Of a stretch of DNA of 64,000 bases, positions 42,852 to 54,939 are shown piece by piece. How positions within the stretch are numbered: position 1 is the stretch's first letter; each line of letters opens with the position of its first letter. The stretch is from contig MDYQ01000068.1 of NCBI GenBank assembly GCA_003024175.1, forward strand, positions 1-64,000, read 5' to 3'. The position numbers were made by a program, and so were the translations under genes. Under the pieces are notes generated by a model. It was not told the DNA's origin. It made no database searches and worked only from the letters and a program-made list of their open reading frames with translations. Source of the stretch: Planoprotostelium fungivorum. Taxonomy: Eukaryota; Evosea; Variosea; Cavosteliida; Cavosteliaceae.

Positions 42852-45647
42852 GTCGATAGATATACACGCTCATCCCCCCTGCTTTTCGCATAGAATAGAT
42901 CGCACCCTTACTCTACATGATCATACATTTATCGTTCTTCCGTTTCATATCCGTCACTGTCGCTTACGTCTAAAGATATTTCGTACTACGGCGTGGAAGA
43001 TGCTGTTATTGAACGTTATTCCCGTGTTTTCTTCTCTGCTGATGGGCTCCAGCAGGTAGATGAGACCTCGATCGGCTAACTCTAACAAGCTGACGCTCTT
43101 TCTCAACTCGTAGTACCATCCATTTTCGAGTCGAATGGTCCTCCGTTTGTCTACGGGCGAAAAGATGTCGATCAATAATTGCACAGTCAACTGCGTGTTA
43201 TGAGTGGACAGAACGGAAGGTATTGGAATCATTTCATTCATCACCTTCAAATGAGGCGCAATCTGAGCGGCCATATCATAGAATTTTGCATTCAAGGCGA
43301 TCAAGAAGTAGTAGGAGAAGTAACACAGGGGTAGTATGTCAGGAGACAGTAGCTTCTCTATCATCTCTCCATCACGGTGATAAACGACAGAGGAGATCGC
43401 CGTGGTAAGAACTCTCTTCAGCCAATCTTCGTTGCCAAAGTCGACGAGATCGAAGCAAGACGGATCACCCATCTTCGCCTGACTGATGGACGTCCTGTTC
43501 ATCGTTATCCATGATACGATGGTGATGCCATGCACGTACTGTTCAGGAAGGTGGGGATGCTTCTCTGCAAACATTCTGTCTACTTTGATTGAAGCCATAG
43601 AAACCAAGTAGTCCAACTGTTGAGGCCAAAGGTCGATGATGTACGCAGATGCTTCAGTGTAAAGACACACTGCACGCACCCAACCTTCTTGACTCATGCT
43701 CAGTTCTCTCGTTTCCATGGCCCATTTCAAGGACTCAATGTCTCCCAGGCGAGCGATCATCTTGTTGAAGAAGAGGACATCTACACAGACGTTCAGTTTT
43801 GACTTGTCCGTCTCTTCACCTTCGCTTGAGGTCGGGAGATGTATGCGACCTCGCCTGACTTCTCTTATCAAGTCGAATAGGAAGGCATCCAATTCTGTCT
43901 TGTCATTTGTCTTCGGAATAGAATCCATCTTCCATCTCATCCTTCCATAGATGTTCGGCGGGAAGATCATGTCCTTGTGCATGAGAAATCGAGACAGCAG
44001 ACGTCGATGTCCTGCATGTGTACAGAGACTAAGAGTGGACCACACGGGCCGACCGTCAAACTTTGACAAGTTTAACATCTTCTCGATCTCTCGACTCCAA
44101 CGACTCGAAACGAGGCGATGCTTTGCATATTCCATGGCTGCGTCTCTGTTGCTGCCGTAGATGGGGATGTGATCGTGAACTCCAACTATGAGCTTGGACA
44201 CGATCATGCTGATGACGTCCCAACCGATCAGCTCGTCCATCGGTGGTGTCCCCTCTGGCCACGGCACGATGACTCCTAGATCCAGCAGCTTGAGCGAGTC
44301 CGGATGTTTCGATCGCATCGCCTCTTGAAAAAGATCTCGATCGGCCGACAGATCGATGTGACTCGATCTGCAGATCATCTCGATGATGATCGTGGATGCC
44401 GACTCGATGGCCTGGAGGACGATGTCTTTCGTCTCTTCTCTCGTGTAGACCCTTCTCCTCTCTAGTTCCATCCTGACGAGTTCCACGCTGTTCAATCTGA
44501 CCGCCTCCAGCAGGAGCCTCGTTTCTATGAAGGGGAGAGAGTTAACTCGTATGAGGCGCTCGGCAGACCCAAACTTTGTGAGTTCCGTCCACGATAGATC
44601 CTTTCGAATGTAACAGACAGTGTTGTGGGGTAACAGTTGTTTCTCGTCTTCGTCTGTCATCGCGCGTAGCATCAGCTGATCGCGTTTCAGAGTCGAAATC
44701 GATGCATCGTCTCACCTTGCCGTTCGTTCGAATCATGCGCCACGTGACCACTCCATCGGTTGCATGGTCTGTTGTTGAGATGTACTCTGTCACATCGAAT
44801 TCGAGGTGAAAGTCAGACTGGAGGACCAGCCGCCGCACCTTGTTTGGTGTGACGAGCCGGCTCATCATGCAGGACTTCAGATCGTCTATGGACAGGGCGG
44901 GTATGTCGGAAGTACTGTAGCTGTGGAATAGACACAAGGTCCAGGAGATACCACCGTCGCCAGACTGAACGGAGACACGGCATTGCGGTGGTGGAGTAGG
45001 GAAGAGAGGTTCGAAAGTTGAGAAGATTCGACGAAATACTTGAGATGCCGATCTGCGAACTTGAAGGTGGGCGAAGAAGGTGCGATCTGATTCGATCAGA
45101 CCGTGGTGATTTGAAAAGGAGTGATGTAAGATATACACCTTCTTCGTTGAAATGACGAAGGAATGCGTCTGAACGGGTGGCCAAAAGGTGTTGCACCAGG
45201 CACAACAGGAACTCATCTTGATCTTCTTCTCCCGTGCTGTCTGTTCTCAGGCGGTCGAGGAAGTCTCTGTCGATCGGAAGGCGAAGAACTGAGAGTCGTA
45301 GGAGAAGGTTTCTGTGAGCCGGCTGATTGCATGTTTTGTAGGTTGTCCAGAAGCGAGCGAGGTCGAACCACTTCTGACACTCTTCTCTCCATCGTTGTGA
45401 AACCTGTTGACAAGCACCAAAGACTCTGACCGCCTGCTGATTGTTCTCAGAGTTGCACTCGTAGAGGTCTTGAAAGAGGTAGGAGAAGATGCGTCGCATG
45501 ACATTCCAGCCGAGGATGTCTTCCATCTGTGCTGCACGTTCTCGTTCGTGTGGTAGGTTTCTGTCGATTCGCCGTCCTTGTGGCACTTCGCGATCTTGTG
45601 CGATGGCCCGCCGCCGTTTGACACCACCACAAAAACACAGCCGCACC
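42852..45647 (-). repeat. Inverted duplication, right arm
   Basis: Homologous to 21598-24502, inverted, including both introns and about 100 bp of 3' flank. Compared with the left arm it lacks about 120 bp just before the stop codon. Confidence 0.85.
42954..45526 (-). CDS. F-box protein with long helical repeat region, 826 aa (copy 2)
   Basis: Three exons: 45526-45139, 45086-44716 and 44675-42954. They give an uninterrupted frame of 2481 nt. The N-terminus has an F-box-like helix set (MEDILGWNVMRRIFSYLF, CQQVSQRWREECQKW). A second similar element (ELIGWDVISMIVSKL, RLVSSRWSREIE) lies mid-protein, as if the F-box plus repeat unit were duplicated. Ankyrin-like helices (TRLLLEAVRLNSVELVRMEL, DLFQEAMRSKHPDSLKLLDL) follow each. 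The likely role is substrate receptor of an SCF ubiquitin ligase. The start could lie further up (45721) through an extra first exon. The C-terminus is shortened relative to copy 1. Confidence 0.75.
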
Positions 45648-45726
45648 TGTAGCACCTGGTCGAGCCAGTTATCAACTTTGGTAGCAGCTGTTGAGATGAT
45701 GCATGTCGGTGGTGCGTCCACTCAGT

Positions 45727-46175
45727 GCGCTATTGTTTGTTGCACCCCTCATCGATCAGAATGATCGTACGGTCGTCAATCTTTATGACCCAGTGATGAT
45801 TCGACTGTAAATGTGTCTATCGACTCTTTCGCGGTATGTCTGTGATTGATGGCTATTTTCGAGGATGTAAAGAATGCAGAACGGGGGATGAGATGGAACT
45901 CATGTATATCGATCTCGCATTGAAAGACCATCCTCATTCAGTTCGCATTCATGTTTCTGGCCTTGCTATCCAAATTTACCAACATTGTGAATGTAAATGG
46001 TGAACCGTTAGAGTCAAAGAAAGAGAAAGAGAGAAAGAGAAAGAGAGAAAGAGAAAGAGAGAAAGAGAAAGAGAGAAGTAAAGAGAGAGAAAGAGAGAGA
46101 AAGAAAGAAATAAAGAGAAAGAGAGAAAGAGAGAATCACACCTCATTCCTTTATTCTACCAGTACCATGCTCGAT
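45727..46175. repeat. Intergenic region with GA-rich microsatellite
   Basis: About 46016-46135 is an almost pure purine tract of GAAAGA and GAGAAA units. The rest of the interval has no recognisable gene or signal. The plus-strand frame through the tract (Lys/Glu/Arg only) is not considered coding. Confidence 0.8.
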
Positions 46176-47348
46176 TTACAATGCTCCCGCAATTTTTGAG
46201 TTCAAAAGTTGAAACAAGAATTGTGCACATTTTTGAGACAATATGAGTCCTTCCATTGGATTCGGTGTTGAAATGTCGTATAGATTCGGTGCGATGACGA
46301 TGGCTGTGCATCACATCAGATGATGATCATGAACATCATGTAAGATTTTTTCTCGTAAACAAGAGAGTGGATGAAGAGAAAATGTCAAAATCAAATGAAG
46401 ACACATGAAATGATCCTCTCGTTCGTGAAAAAGATCGAAAAAAATAGATACACACCGATATTCTGTGCTGTCATCTTGTTCTGGGCGGAGAAGGAAGAGA
46501 CTTCGACCAAAAAATCCAATAGCCACGAAATCAACGTCTTCTGCGGCTCCGGCAGCGAATGGTAAGCTTGGACACAGTCGCTCGCATCATGAAAGTTCAT
46601 GATGGTCGTGTCAGGCAGGACGTTGAGAATAGGCGTGGGTAGGTCTCTGAACCAGATCTGGCGCACCTTCAGTCCATCTACAACGAACCTCACTCACTTT
46701 CATGAGCGATGCGATCGCGTTGACATCATTTGTGGTGACGGCATCGTACCTCTTTTGGTTGAGAGATTCTTTCAGCCTGAGGATCTCGTTCTGCTCTCCC
46801 GCCAGGCGGAAAATTCCTTCTGAACGCTGTCCTCCCTTCTCCACCAACAGCCGCCTCAAATTGGCAAGAACAAGCGGTACCGTCCTGCCTCCGTCTTCTA
46901 CTTGGTCGAGTAACAGTGGATCGACGCCAAAGACGCCGTTCTCGGCGAAGATTTTCATGTTGATGAAGAGTGATTGGGCGCCATCGATTCGGAGGGTGAT
47001 CTTGAAATTTAGATTCTTCTTCTCTTTGATGGTCGTGGTGATGCGGATGGTGCGGCTTCGTCCCTGTATGGAGGTGAGATGGTGAATGGATCCGTCTCGC
47101 GGGAGGTGATGTCTTTGGATGAGAGGGACGATTTGTCAACGGAGAAGCGGAGGAGGATGGAGTGAAATCGCTTGGAGATGAATGGATCTCACTCTGTCTA
47201 ATACGCCCACGGCGGGCGTAAATTCCAAGCTAATAGAAGGTGGAATGACGGGGTCGAATCGAAAGCGAACTTTTCGAGTGTCTACATTGGTCAATACGAC
47301 CTGTTTCGATGTCAGTCGCACATGGATGATTCGCTCGACAGACCTCAT
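46176..47348 (-). CDS. RhoGAP protein with MSP-like domain, 283 aa
   Basis: Four exons: 47348-47193, 47063-46698, 46657-46456 and 46303-46176. The N-terminal 100 residues form an MSP/ASH-like beta-sandwich (VVLTNVDTRKVRFRF, SISLEFTPAVGV, LNFKITLRIDG). The RhoGAP domain begins at FGVDPLLL. It carries the catalytic arginine in EGIFRLAGEQ, WFRDLPTPIL, LPEPQKTLI, and the closing VIAPNLYD and PMEGLILSQKC. The same two-domain arrangement is found in Dictyostelium Gac proteins. It should switch off a Rac/Rho GTPase. The sequence upstream of 47348 was not resolved into further exons, so the N-terminus may be longer. Confidence 0.88.
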
Positions 47349-47861
47349 TGACGATGGGCCGATTCAGATTCGTCTCTCGTATGTCTATGGCCTGAGGTTT
47401 GATCTGTTATCGGGTCAGATCTGTCGAGTGATGCAGGACGAAGAGCGAATCACCTCTAACGGAGCGATACCTGGATCCGCCGCTGCCAATGCAGTCAGTA
47501 TCCTCGTGTTGTCATCGAAATGAGCCGATGAACTCACGTGTCTGGCTCCCTCTCACAGGTGGAGGAGCAGCTTTGTGACTACCGATTCCCATTCTATGTG
47601 TGAATAAATAGACCTCCCTCTGTCAATGCAGATCGCTCCCTCTTGTCGATGATGAAGAAAGAAGACAGAAAATGGAACCGGAATCCCGGCGGAAATTTGA
47701 ACGGATCGTCCAAGTTCTTGGCTCTACACTCAATTCTGACGCAATATCAGCAGTGCTCCACACACCATCGCGATAAGATTATAGAGGAGAGATCACTTGA
47801 TGTCTGATGGACAGATAAAGACGTTGGATAGATTCGCGTGAAGAGTCGGTTAGTTGTAAAC
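47349..47861. promoter_or_regulatory. Divergent upstream region
   Basis: About 510 bp between the RhoGAP and transporter starts. A plus-strand frame covers part of it (to 47523) but overlaps the RhoGAP exon and has no domain. It may contain an unrecognised 5' exon of the RhoGAP gene. No clear promoter motif was found. Confidence 0.35.
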
Positions 47862-49983
47862 ATGACTCGATTTTTAGTCACAGATGCTCTTTCTTCTGAA
47901 AATTTGAGAAGCCGGCCGAAGGCTCATACAATGGAAGGGACCTATGCTACACACAATAGTGCAGGTGTGACGCTGAGTCATTGGCAAAAGAGAATCATGT
48001 TCGGCTGTTTCGTCTGCACATTCATGATGTATGCTGGAAGGAGAGATCTTAATGCGGTGCTGGCGCCGTTTCTACAGGTCTGTGTCTGTAGCCCGATCCA
48101 CATGCTGATGTTCGACAGGATCTCAATCTGAAGAAGACACAGTATGGTTCTATGAGCAGTTTCTTCTCTGCGGCTTTCCTCTTCAGGTCTGTCGAGATCT
48201 TTCGCCACCGTCTCATGTTTTCACAGCAAACTGTTCGGAGGCATCGCAGCTGATCTGTATGTCACACCCCGCAATCTCTTAATCACAGCTCTGATCATGT
48301 GTGGTACAGCCAGCATCTTCATCAGTGCTTCTTCGTCTCCTTCATTCCTCGTCTTGTTGTGGTTGTTGAATGGGTTGTCGCAAGGAATTGGGTGGATACC
48401 TATAGCGAAGGTGAAACATCGAATCATTGACCTCCACATCACAAGAGACTATCTTACCACATCACATAGAACTCCAACATCGGCACCGTTTCATCTTATG
48501 ATCTCAACCGATGATGGAATCTGATGTCACCTCCTCAGATATTGGGAAAATGGTACACGAAAGAACAAAGGGCAACAAAATGGGCCATCGCTATGGCTGC
48601 ACAGAATATAGCGGGAGCTATGGTCGCCATCGTTGGAACATGGATAGCATCTCAACACGGATGGAGGTGATGGTCATCCTTCCATCATCGCGATCGGACA
48701 ATCAGTCACACTCTTGCGTCACCATCTTCACCATCAATCATCGTCATTCGATTTCCACACGACACCACATGGCCCATCACCCATCATCTCTATCACCATC
48801 ATCTGATGTCCATCACACTCAAGTTCTCATCAGGGTGACCATGATATCGTTCGGTTCCATCATAGCCGCCTCGTCCGCCGTCGCCGTCTACCACGTCACA
48901 GACACACCGAAGGAAGCCGGTTTCACACATTTAGAGGACAAAATGGTGAGTCCATGTCCTTCCTCTAATCTTTATAATTGATGGCAGCAGAGCCCCGCCA
49001 TTCATCTCGACTTGGAAGCGGATAGAAAAACTGAGGTGACAAGACTCTCCTCCATCATCACACACATTGATCACATGATCGTGTACGATCTGTGATCGAT
49101 GATGATCACCACGATGATCGTGTGTCTTCAGCTTCGTGATGTGACTGATGAGATCATCACAGCATCATCACGTCGGAGACGTCGATCTAGTCAACATGAT
49201 CTTCAAGAACAAAGTCGTGTGGTTGCTCTTCTTGTCCAACCTGTGCATGTACACCGTCCGAATCAGTATCTTAGACTGGTGAGTCGATGTAAAAGCCAGA
49301 GTGTGACGTACAACAGGATCCTCTTGTTTGCCATGGAGAGTAGAGGTCTGACAACCACCGGTGCCTCCAGCTGTGTCTTCTGGTTCGAACTCTTCTCTCT
49401 CGCCGGTGGATTTGCTTCCAGCTATTACAGTGACAAACACTGCAAGGGAAATCGGATTCCAGCTTGTCTTTATTTCTCGGCCGGCACGGCATTGTGGGTA
49501 CGTTTCTCTCCTTCTCGAAACGTACGAGGTGACACGAGACAGTGTGTGGCATTGTACAGCTTCGTCTCCACTTCTTACTTTGTCAATGTCTTCATCATAG
49601 GGATGATCGGCTTCTTTCTCAACGGTCCACACACTCTACTGGCCGTGGCAGCCACGGAATTGGTCGATCCGAGGGCTTCGGGTGAGTGAAGGAACGATGG
49701 AGCATCCGTGAAGAATTGATGGGAACAGGGACGTCGCTGGGCCTCATCGGTGGAGCCGTGGGAGCGGCCGGAATTGCAGCCGGAATGCCGATGGGTGAGA
49801 CCGTGATGATGATGATGGCTGATGTGATCGACAGGCATGATCATCCGAGATCAAGGGTGGAACGTCTATGTGTTGTGCCTCGTGGTCACTTCTACTATGA
49901 TGACCGTGTGCTGTTTCATCCTTCACACGGATTCAGAGAAGAAAGAAGAGAATCGAGTTCAGCAGGACGAACATCATAAATGA
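47862..49983 (+). CDS. MFS organophosphate transporter, SLC37/GlpT-like, 467 aa
   Basis: Eleven exons: 47862-48077, 48119-48186, 48227-48410, 48539-48666, 48834-48945, 48991-49035, 49163-49278, 49317-49497, 49543-49681, 49729-49794 and 49835-49983. About twelve membrane segments can be counted. Family landmarks are GRRDLNAVLAPFL after TM1, LFGGIAADL, GLSQGIGWIPIAK, ILGKWYTKEQRA, HGWRVTM, and in the second half SLAGGFASSYYSDK and NGPHTLLAVAATELVDPRA. These fit the organophosphate:phosphate antiporters that carry glycerol-3-phosphate or glucose-6-phosphate. The substrate is not determined. The start could instead be the internal ATG at 47931. It ends convergently with the partial LRR paralogue. 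Confidence 0.87.
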
Positions 49984-50700
49984 GTTTTTTGTGTCATCTG
50001 TTGATGTTGAAGTGGGTGATGTAATCGTGAGATTGTTGCGGCGATCGGGACTTTCTTCCAGTGTGAGATGAAGACTGCGAACGAAAGATGTGGCCTGTGG
50101 ATGAGACGAAAAGTAATGTCTGACTTGGGAGGGCATCCTGAAGGGAAGAGTGAGTGAAGAGAGCCAGTAGCGTTGCCAAAGAGGAAAAGCGATGTGATAG
50201 AAGTGCTTGCTGCATAACATCTGAAGACAGATTAGAGTTGGGATGAGAGGAATAGAGAGGAGACAAGATGAATCCCACGAAATCGAAGAGAGAATCAGTC
50301 AGATAGGATATTTTGCTGAGAGAAGGGTCGGGAAGAAGGTGATCGGCGATCTTTTCGATGATTTCTGCAGGTAATTGTTCTAACGTCAGACCTTCTTGTT
50401 ATCTCCGTTTCGATGACCCCATCTCCTCCTCTGTGATGTCATCGGGCGACAACGGTCTTTTCACTGCATTGTGTCTCTGATTGAGTGTTTCGAAGAAGAG
50501 ATTGCTGTAAACGAGGACTGTTTCGTATCTGCAGTCTGTTGTTAGATCACACCGGAAACATATGATGCATCTCACCTGCTGAGTGATCGAAAGAGGAAAG
50601 AGAGGTCAGTCTGATTGAAGTGATTCTCCCACTCTGTCAGTAGCTGAGTATCAGGATAGCCAAAGAGTTCAGGACGGCTGATTTCGCACATGGAAGCTGA
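49933..50700 (-). pseudogene. Partial paralogue (N-terminal/middle part) of the F-box/LRR gene
   Basis: The exon at 50220-49933 starts MLCSKHFYHIAFPLWQ and contains LTLPFRMPSQVRHYF and SFVRSLHLTLEE. It aligns with the segment of the 14.8-18.7 kb gene that starts MLCNQRLYRF, including the same splice position. A further piece, TEWENHFNQTDL near 50640, matches its upstream exon. The LRR-like 3' half is absent: the frame ends at 49933, overlapping the transporter stop. It may be a truncated gene or still expressed as a short protein. Confidence 0.55.
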
Positions 50701-51054
50701 TGTTGTTTCACGATGACGTCATCCAGTCGTGCTCGAGCACCCTCACTTTTCACTTGCAGAGACCGAATTGAACCTCTGTTTTCAGACGGAAATCACGCTT
50801 CCATGGATTCTTATTCGTCAAACTCCGGCAAGTGACTGTCATTGACACGAACCCTCTTCTCTTGCTGACCGATCTTGACATCGATCTCTCGGTGAACATC
50901 AGTAGCTGCAATCTCGACACATGCGGATTGCTGTATGATTCGATGAAACAATCTGTGTGACTGATCTTTATTCTCATCGACCGGATCGCCAAGGCAGTTC
51001 GCGACAGCTCTATGGAGCACCGGTTTCTGATTCTCCACAGACTATTCCATCGAA

Positions 51055-51743
51055 TCAAAGGCTCATCGTGAAGACACCACCATTCTCTCCTCCATCTATT
51101 TTCTTCTTCAAGCGCTCCCCACGTTGATATAGACATATTTGGAAATTTCCGTTGTAGGTGACCCTGACTGTACCACCTCTGACGTCCACCCATACCTCCA
51201 TCTCTCCACACATGTTCCACTTGTTATCGATGCGAAAGTGCTCCAGCGTAGAGATCGCCTCCAGCCACCGTTTCAACCATACGGCGAGAGGGTGGCAGAT
51301 GGCACAGTCCTTCTTGCGACAGCGGTATATTCCTGGAATCGATGAGAAGCAGAGAGACAGTCTATTTCACCTGGGTCGAAACGTTCCTACGTCTGTGAGT
51401 TGAACGTGCAACGCTCGAAATCACCGTCAGACAGGGGAGATATGACTCCTTCTATCGATTGCCAGTTACAGTGGACTCTCTCTAGATCGGGTAGTTGATT
51501 CGATTTGACGTCTCCGCCGCATATTTCGTTCAGATGGAGATGGTTCAACTCGAGCTGAAGGACATCGACCCACGTGAACTGCAAGCTGATGTCTTTGGTG
51601 CACGGATGACGCTCGTAAAAGTCAACGTGTTGATCACAGTTTTTACGTTTGGTGAGAGTGAAGAGGCTATCGGGGGCTGGCGTCTCGCCGGCAAGAGGAG
51701 TCATTTGCGCGATCATCAGTGATGTTCCCAACAACATCAGCAC
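51055..51743 (-). pseudogene. Partial paralogue (C-terminal LRR part) of the F-box/LRR gene
   Basis: Two exons are visible: one with DFYERHPCTKDISLQFTW, LPDLERVHCNWQS and VISPLSDGD, the other with WLEAISTLEHFRI and VWVDVRGG. They match the 3' half of the gene at 14.8-18.7 kb in order. No F-box or ankyrin part lies upstream before 51743, and a short hydrophobic leader (MLLGTSLMIAQM) precedes it. Together with the piece at 49.9-50.7 kb it looks like a rearranged copy whose two halves are now in the wrong order. Confidence 0.55.
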
Positions 51744-51824
51744 AACTGCGAGGAAAGGTTTCCAGGAATCAGGAAAGGAAGAAAGGAGAATGAATGTATG
51801 ATCACGCGAAACGAAGGTTTACTA

Positions 51825-51850
51825 TAGTATATCAATCGTTTGATATACTA
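51825..51850. promoter_or_regulatory. Hairpin/palindrome upstream of HINT
   Basis: TAGTATATCAA and TTGATATACTA form perfect 11-bp arms around a TCGT loop, 138 bp before the HINT start. It may be a regulatory dyad or a small element remnant. Confidence 0.5.
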
Positions 51851-51957
51851 AACGCCACCAATCGGTTGGTTTCCGTGAGCTCCTCTCACATCATAGTCTC
51901 ATTCATCTCCTTGCTGGATTTCTTCTATCTTGAAGAAATTATCTCGTTGTAAAATGA

Positions 51958-52604
<647 letters not shown>

Positions 52605-52627
52605 ATCGAGTCTAAATAATTTGGAGT

Positions 52628-54113
52628 TTATTCGCTGGTGGCGGCTCTATTCAGTTGTTCCATCTGTTGTGTCATCTGCTTGATCCTCTCTTCATACTTG
52701 GCTGTCATCGAGCTCATCTTCGCCGCCATCTTGTCCAGCTGTTCTTGTGCGTCCGTCTCACGATCCATCTGAGATGGACATCAGAATCATCTTCCATCAT
52801 TCGACATCACACCTCTCGAACGTAAGTCGAAGGAAAGAGTCCCTCTCTGTCGAGTCTTTGGCTGTAACCGCTCCACCAGCCTCCATCTCTTCTCTCCCTA
52901 ACCATGATGGTCTCTCCCTTCATCAGGCTGAGCTGCGTCTCTTTCTTTGCTTCGAAAGAGAAGATTGCTCTGTGTTCCTTCTCTTCTTGTCTCGTGATGA
53001 TGGGCGCCGGAAGAGGTGCAGACACCTGCATCATCATGAGAAGACGTCCTCTCTGTCTCTTCTCACCATTGTCATCTGTCTCGCAGTGGAAGATGATGAT
53101 GATGCATCGGTCGACGGACGGGACGGCACCTGTGGCTTCTTTCTCTCTGCAGGTGAAGCGTTGTTGCTGTTGCTGCCGTATCGAACCATAGTTGGAACAG
53201 AATCTGGAAGGTCCTCTAATTCGTCTTCGTCTTGCATCATGGAGTCGGCGTCGATGATCTACGGCCGTCAATTTTCCCTCCAAAACTGCGACTTTGAATT
53301 TCAAATCACCTGGACGGTCGAGTCACGGAACAAGCCGTAACGTTCTGGCTGGTTGTAGATGTGACCGCGCCACCAGTTGGTCGGGAGCCTCTCCTTCACG
53401 ACGATGTACTCTCCTTCGCTGTAGCTCAACTGTCCCCTGGGTCGGTTCTGGCATGATGTGATGGCGATCGCGTAGAACTCTTCATCTTGGACGACTTGTT
53501 CTTCTTCGTAAGATGGATATGACATGGGCTCTTGGGCTGGGAGGGTGGGGGGTTGGGCGTATGACATCTGCGATGTGGAAGGCAAGTGGGTCTTTTGTTG
53601 TTGCTGAGAGTATGATGGGCTCGAATCGTAAGAGGATGATGGGATGGAAGACATGGAGGGAGCTGCAGAAGAAGGTTCGGCTGTGGAGTCTTGATATGTG
53701 GGCTCGCTGATGAACAGATCTCCCTTCTTCTTCTGTGATAAGAGTCTACCGAACAATGGTTTCTTGGTGGCGGTCTGATTGTTGGTTTCCGTCTTTGTGT
53801 TGACATAATGGAGAGGCTGGGCTCCCGCGATGGGAATGGTAGCAGCTCTCTGTTGTCTCGTGCCCGACAGATTGGCCACTTCTTCGGTGCAGTTCACTGA
53901 GATGGAGGTCAGTGTGAGGTGTTGGACTTAGAACTCACTTGGAAAGTGTCCAGACTGGCCGGACAGAGAAATACCTCTGCAGATTCCATTTTCAATGGAC
54001 TTGACATGATAAATCTGTCCAATGACCAAGTTCATCTCAGAGGGATTTGTCGCTTTGTGTTCTCGGATAGCGCGAACGAGAGCAATGGTGGGGCCTTGGA
54101 GTTGTTCGCTCAT
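52628..54113 (-). CDS. Triple-SH3 adaptor with C-terminal coiled coil, 435 aa
   Basis: Five exons: 54113-53939, 53896-53310, 53258-53067, 53025-52813 and 52768-52628, total 1308 nt in phase. SH3-1 is near the N-terminus (IALVRAIREHKA, MNLVIGQIY, GHFP). SH3-2 is central (EEFYAIAITS, LSYSEGEYI, NWWRGHIYN, YGLFRDSTV). SH3-3 is AIFSFEAKKETQLSLMKGE, GGWWSGYS and GLFPSTYV. Linkers are Ser/Pro/Gln-rich. A short coiled coil (AAKMSSMTAKYEERIKQM) ends the protein. It is a cytoskeletal or endocytic adaptor by analogy with Nck/CIN85-type proteins; its partners are unknown. The stop lies inside an AATAAA (52627-52632). SH3-1 is the weakest, as its second half has fewer consensus residues. Confidence 0.85.
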
Positions 54114-54939
54114 TTTGTGTATCGTCTTTTTCTGTGTGGATGTCATGAGACAAGAATGATTTTGGATTGGAAGACATACCGTCGTGTTCGTGGGGTTGCT
54201 GATGTTGTGTGTCTGTATGGAAACGGAGGGGAAGCCTCGGCTCGAAAAGTCGATGAAATTCAAACACGAAATTTGAAAGAACAACCATCAAACACAAGAG
54301 AGGAGATCGAGCCACCTTTAGAAGCAGAAGACCAACGCGAATGGACAGTTCTGTGTCGACCCCAAAGCATTCGTTCAATCATCCATCCCAAGAGAACAGA
54401 ATGGTTCATAGAATCACAGAGGCGAGTGCTCGATGGTGTTGATCTGACCTGAGATTAATGTGCACGTGCGACTCAGGAGAGGAGCGATCTTCGCAAACAT
54501 CTTTATCTGTGCATCTCATCAATAAGGGAGGACCTTGGTGTGATCTTGACGAGAAATCTTTTTCAGCTGTAGAGACCGCCAATATACCATAGATCTGCAA
54601 CAGTTCAGATCCTGCGACATACGTTGGAGTGCTCTTTCCTGTTGTAATAGGAAGAGAAGGAGGTCGGCGCACTCTCTTCAATTCGAATCTGAGGTCTTCG
54701 CAATAAAGAGGCTCTCAGGATATGAATTCAAAATGGTCTTTTCGAGAGGATATCGTACGTTTCGTTCGTTCATCGTGTGATGAGACGGATCATCGACACG
54801 ACTGTCGTCTCCTCGAAAACTGATCGTACACTCCAAATTAGACATGTCATATCTATACAACTTCTCTTCATGACCATTTTCTTCACATGATGATGAAACA
54901 CATCACAACGCTTGAATGAGATGGATGATTTATTTGAAT
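54114..54939. other. Intergenic, no convincing gene
   Basis: Two minus-strand frames (about 54860-54678 and 54681-54406) abut but show no domain and no clear splice link, and could be chance. The interval separates the triple-SH3 start from the 3' end of the giant gene. Confidence 0.4.

Noticed and set aside
46016-46135. Lys/Glu/Arg-only frame as a coiled-coil protein
   Set aside because: It is a GA-purine microsatellite open by composition, with no start context or homologous flanks.
47171-47192. A 22-nt apparent intron in the RhoGAP gene
   Set aside because: A longer GT-AG intron with the same donor (47064-47192) keeps the frame and joins the conserved MSP-like strands directly, so no ultra-short intron is needed.
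47182-47523. Plus-strand 113-codon frame upstream of the transporter
   Set aside because: It lies antisense to a well-supported RhoGAP exon and has no domain.
54406-54860. Two abutting minus-strand frames as a possible gene
   Set aside because: No splice link, domain or conserved composition; kept only as an unannotated interval.
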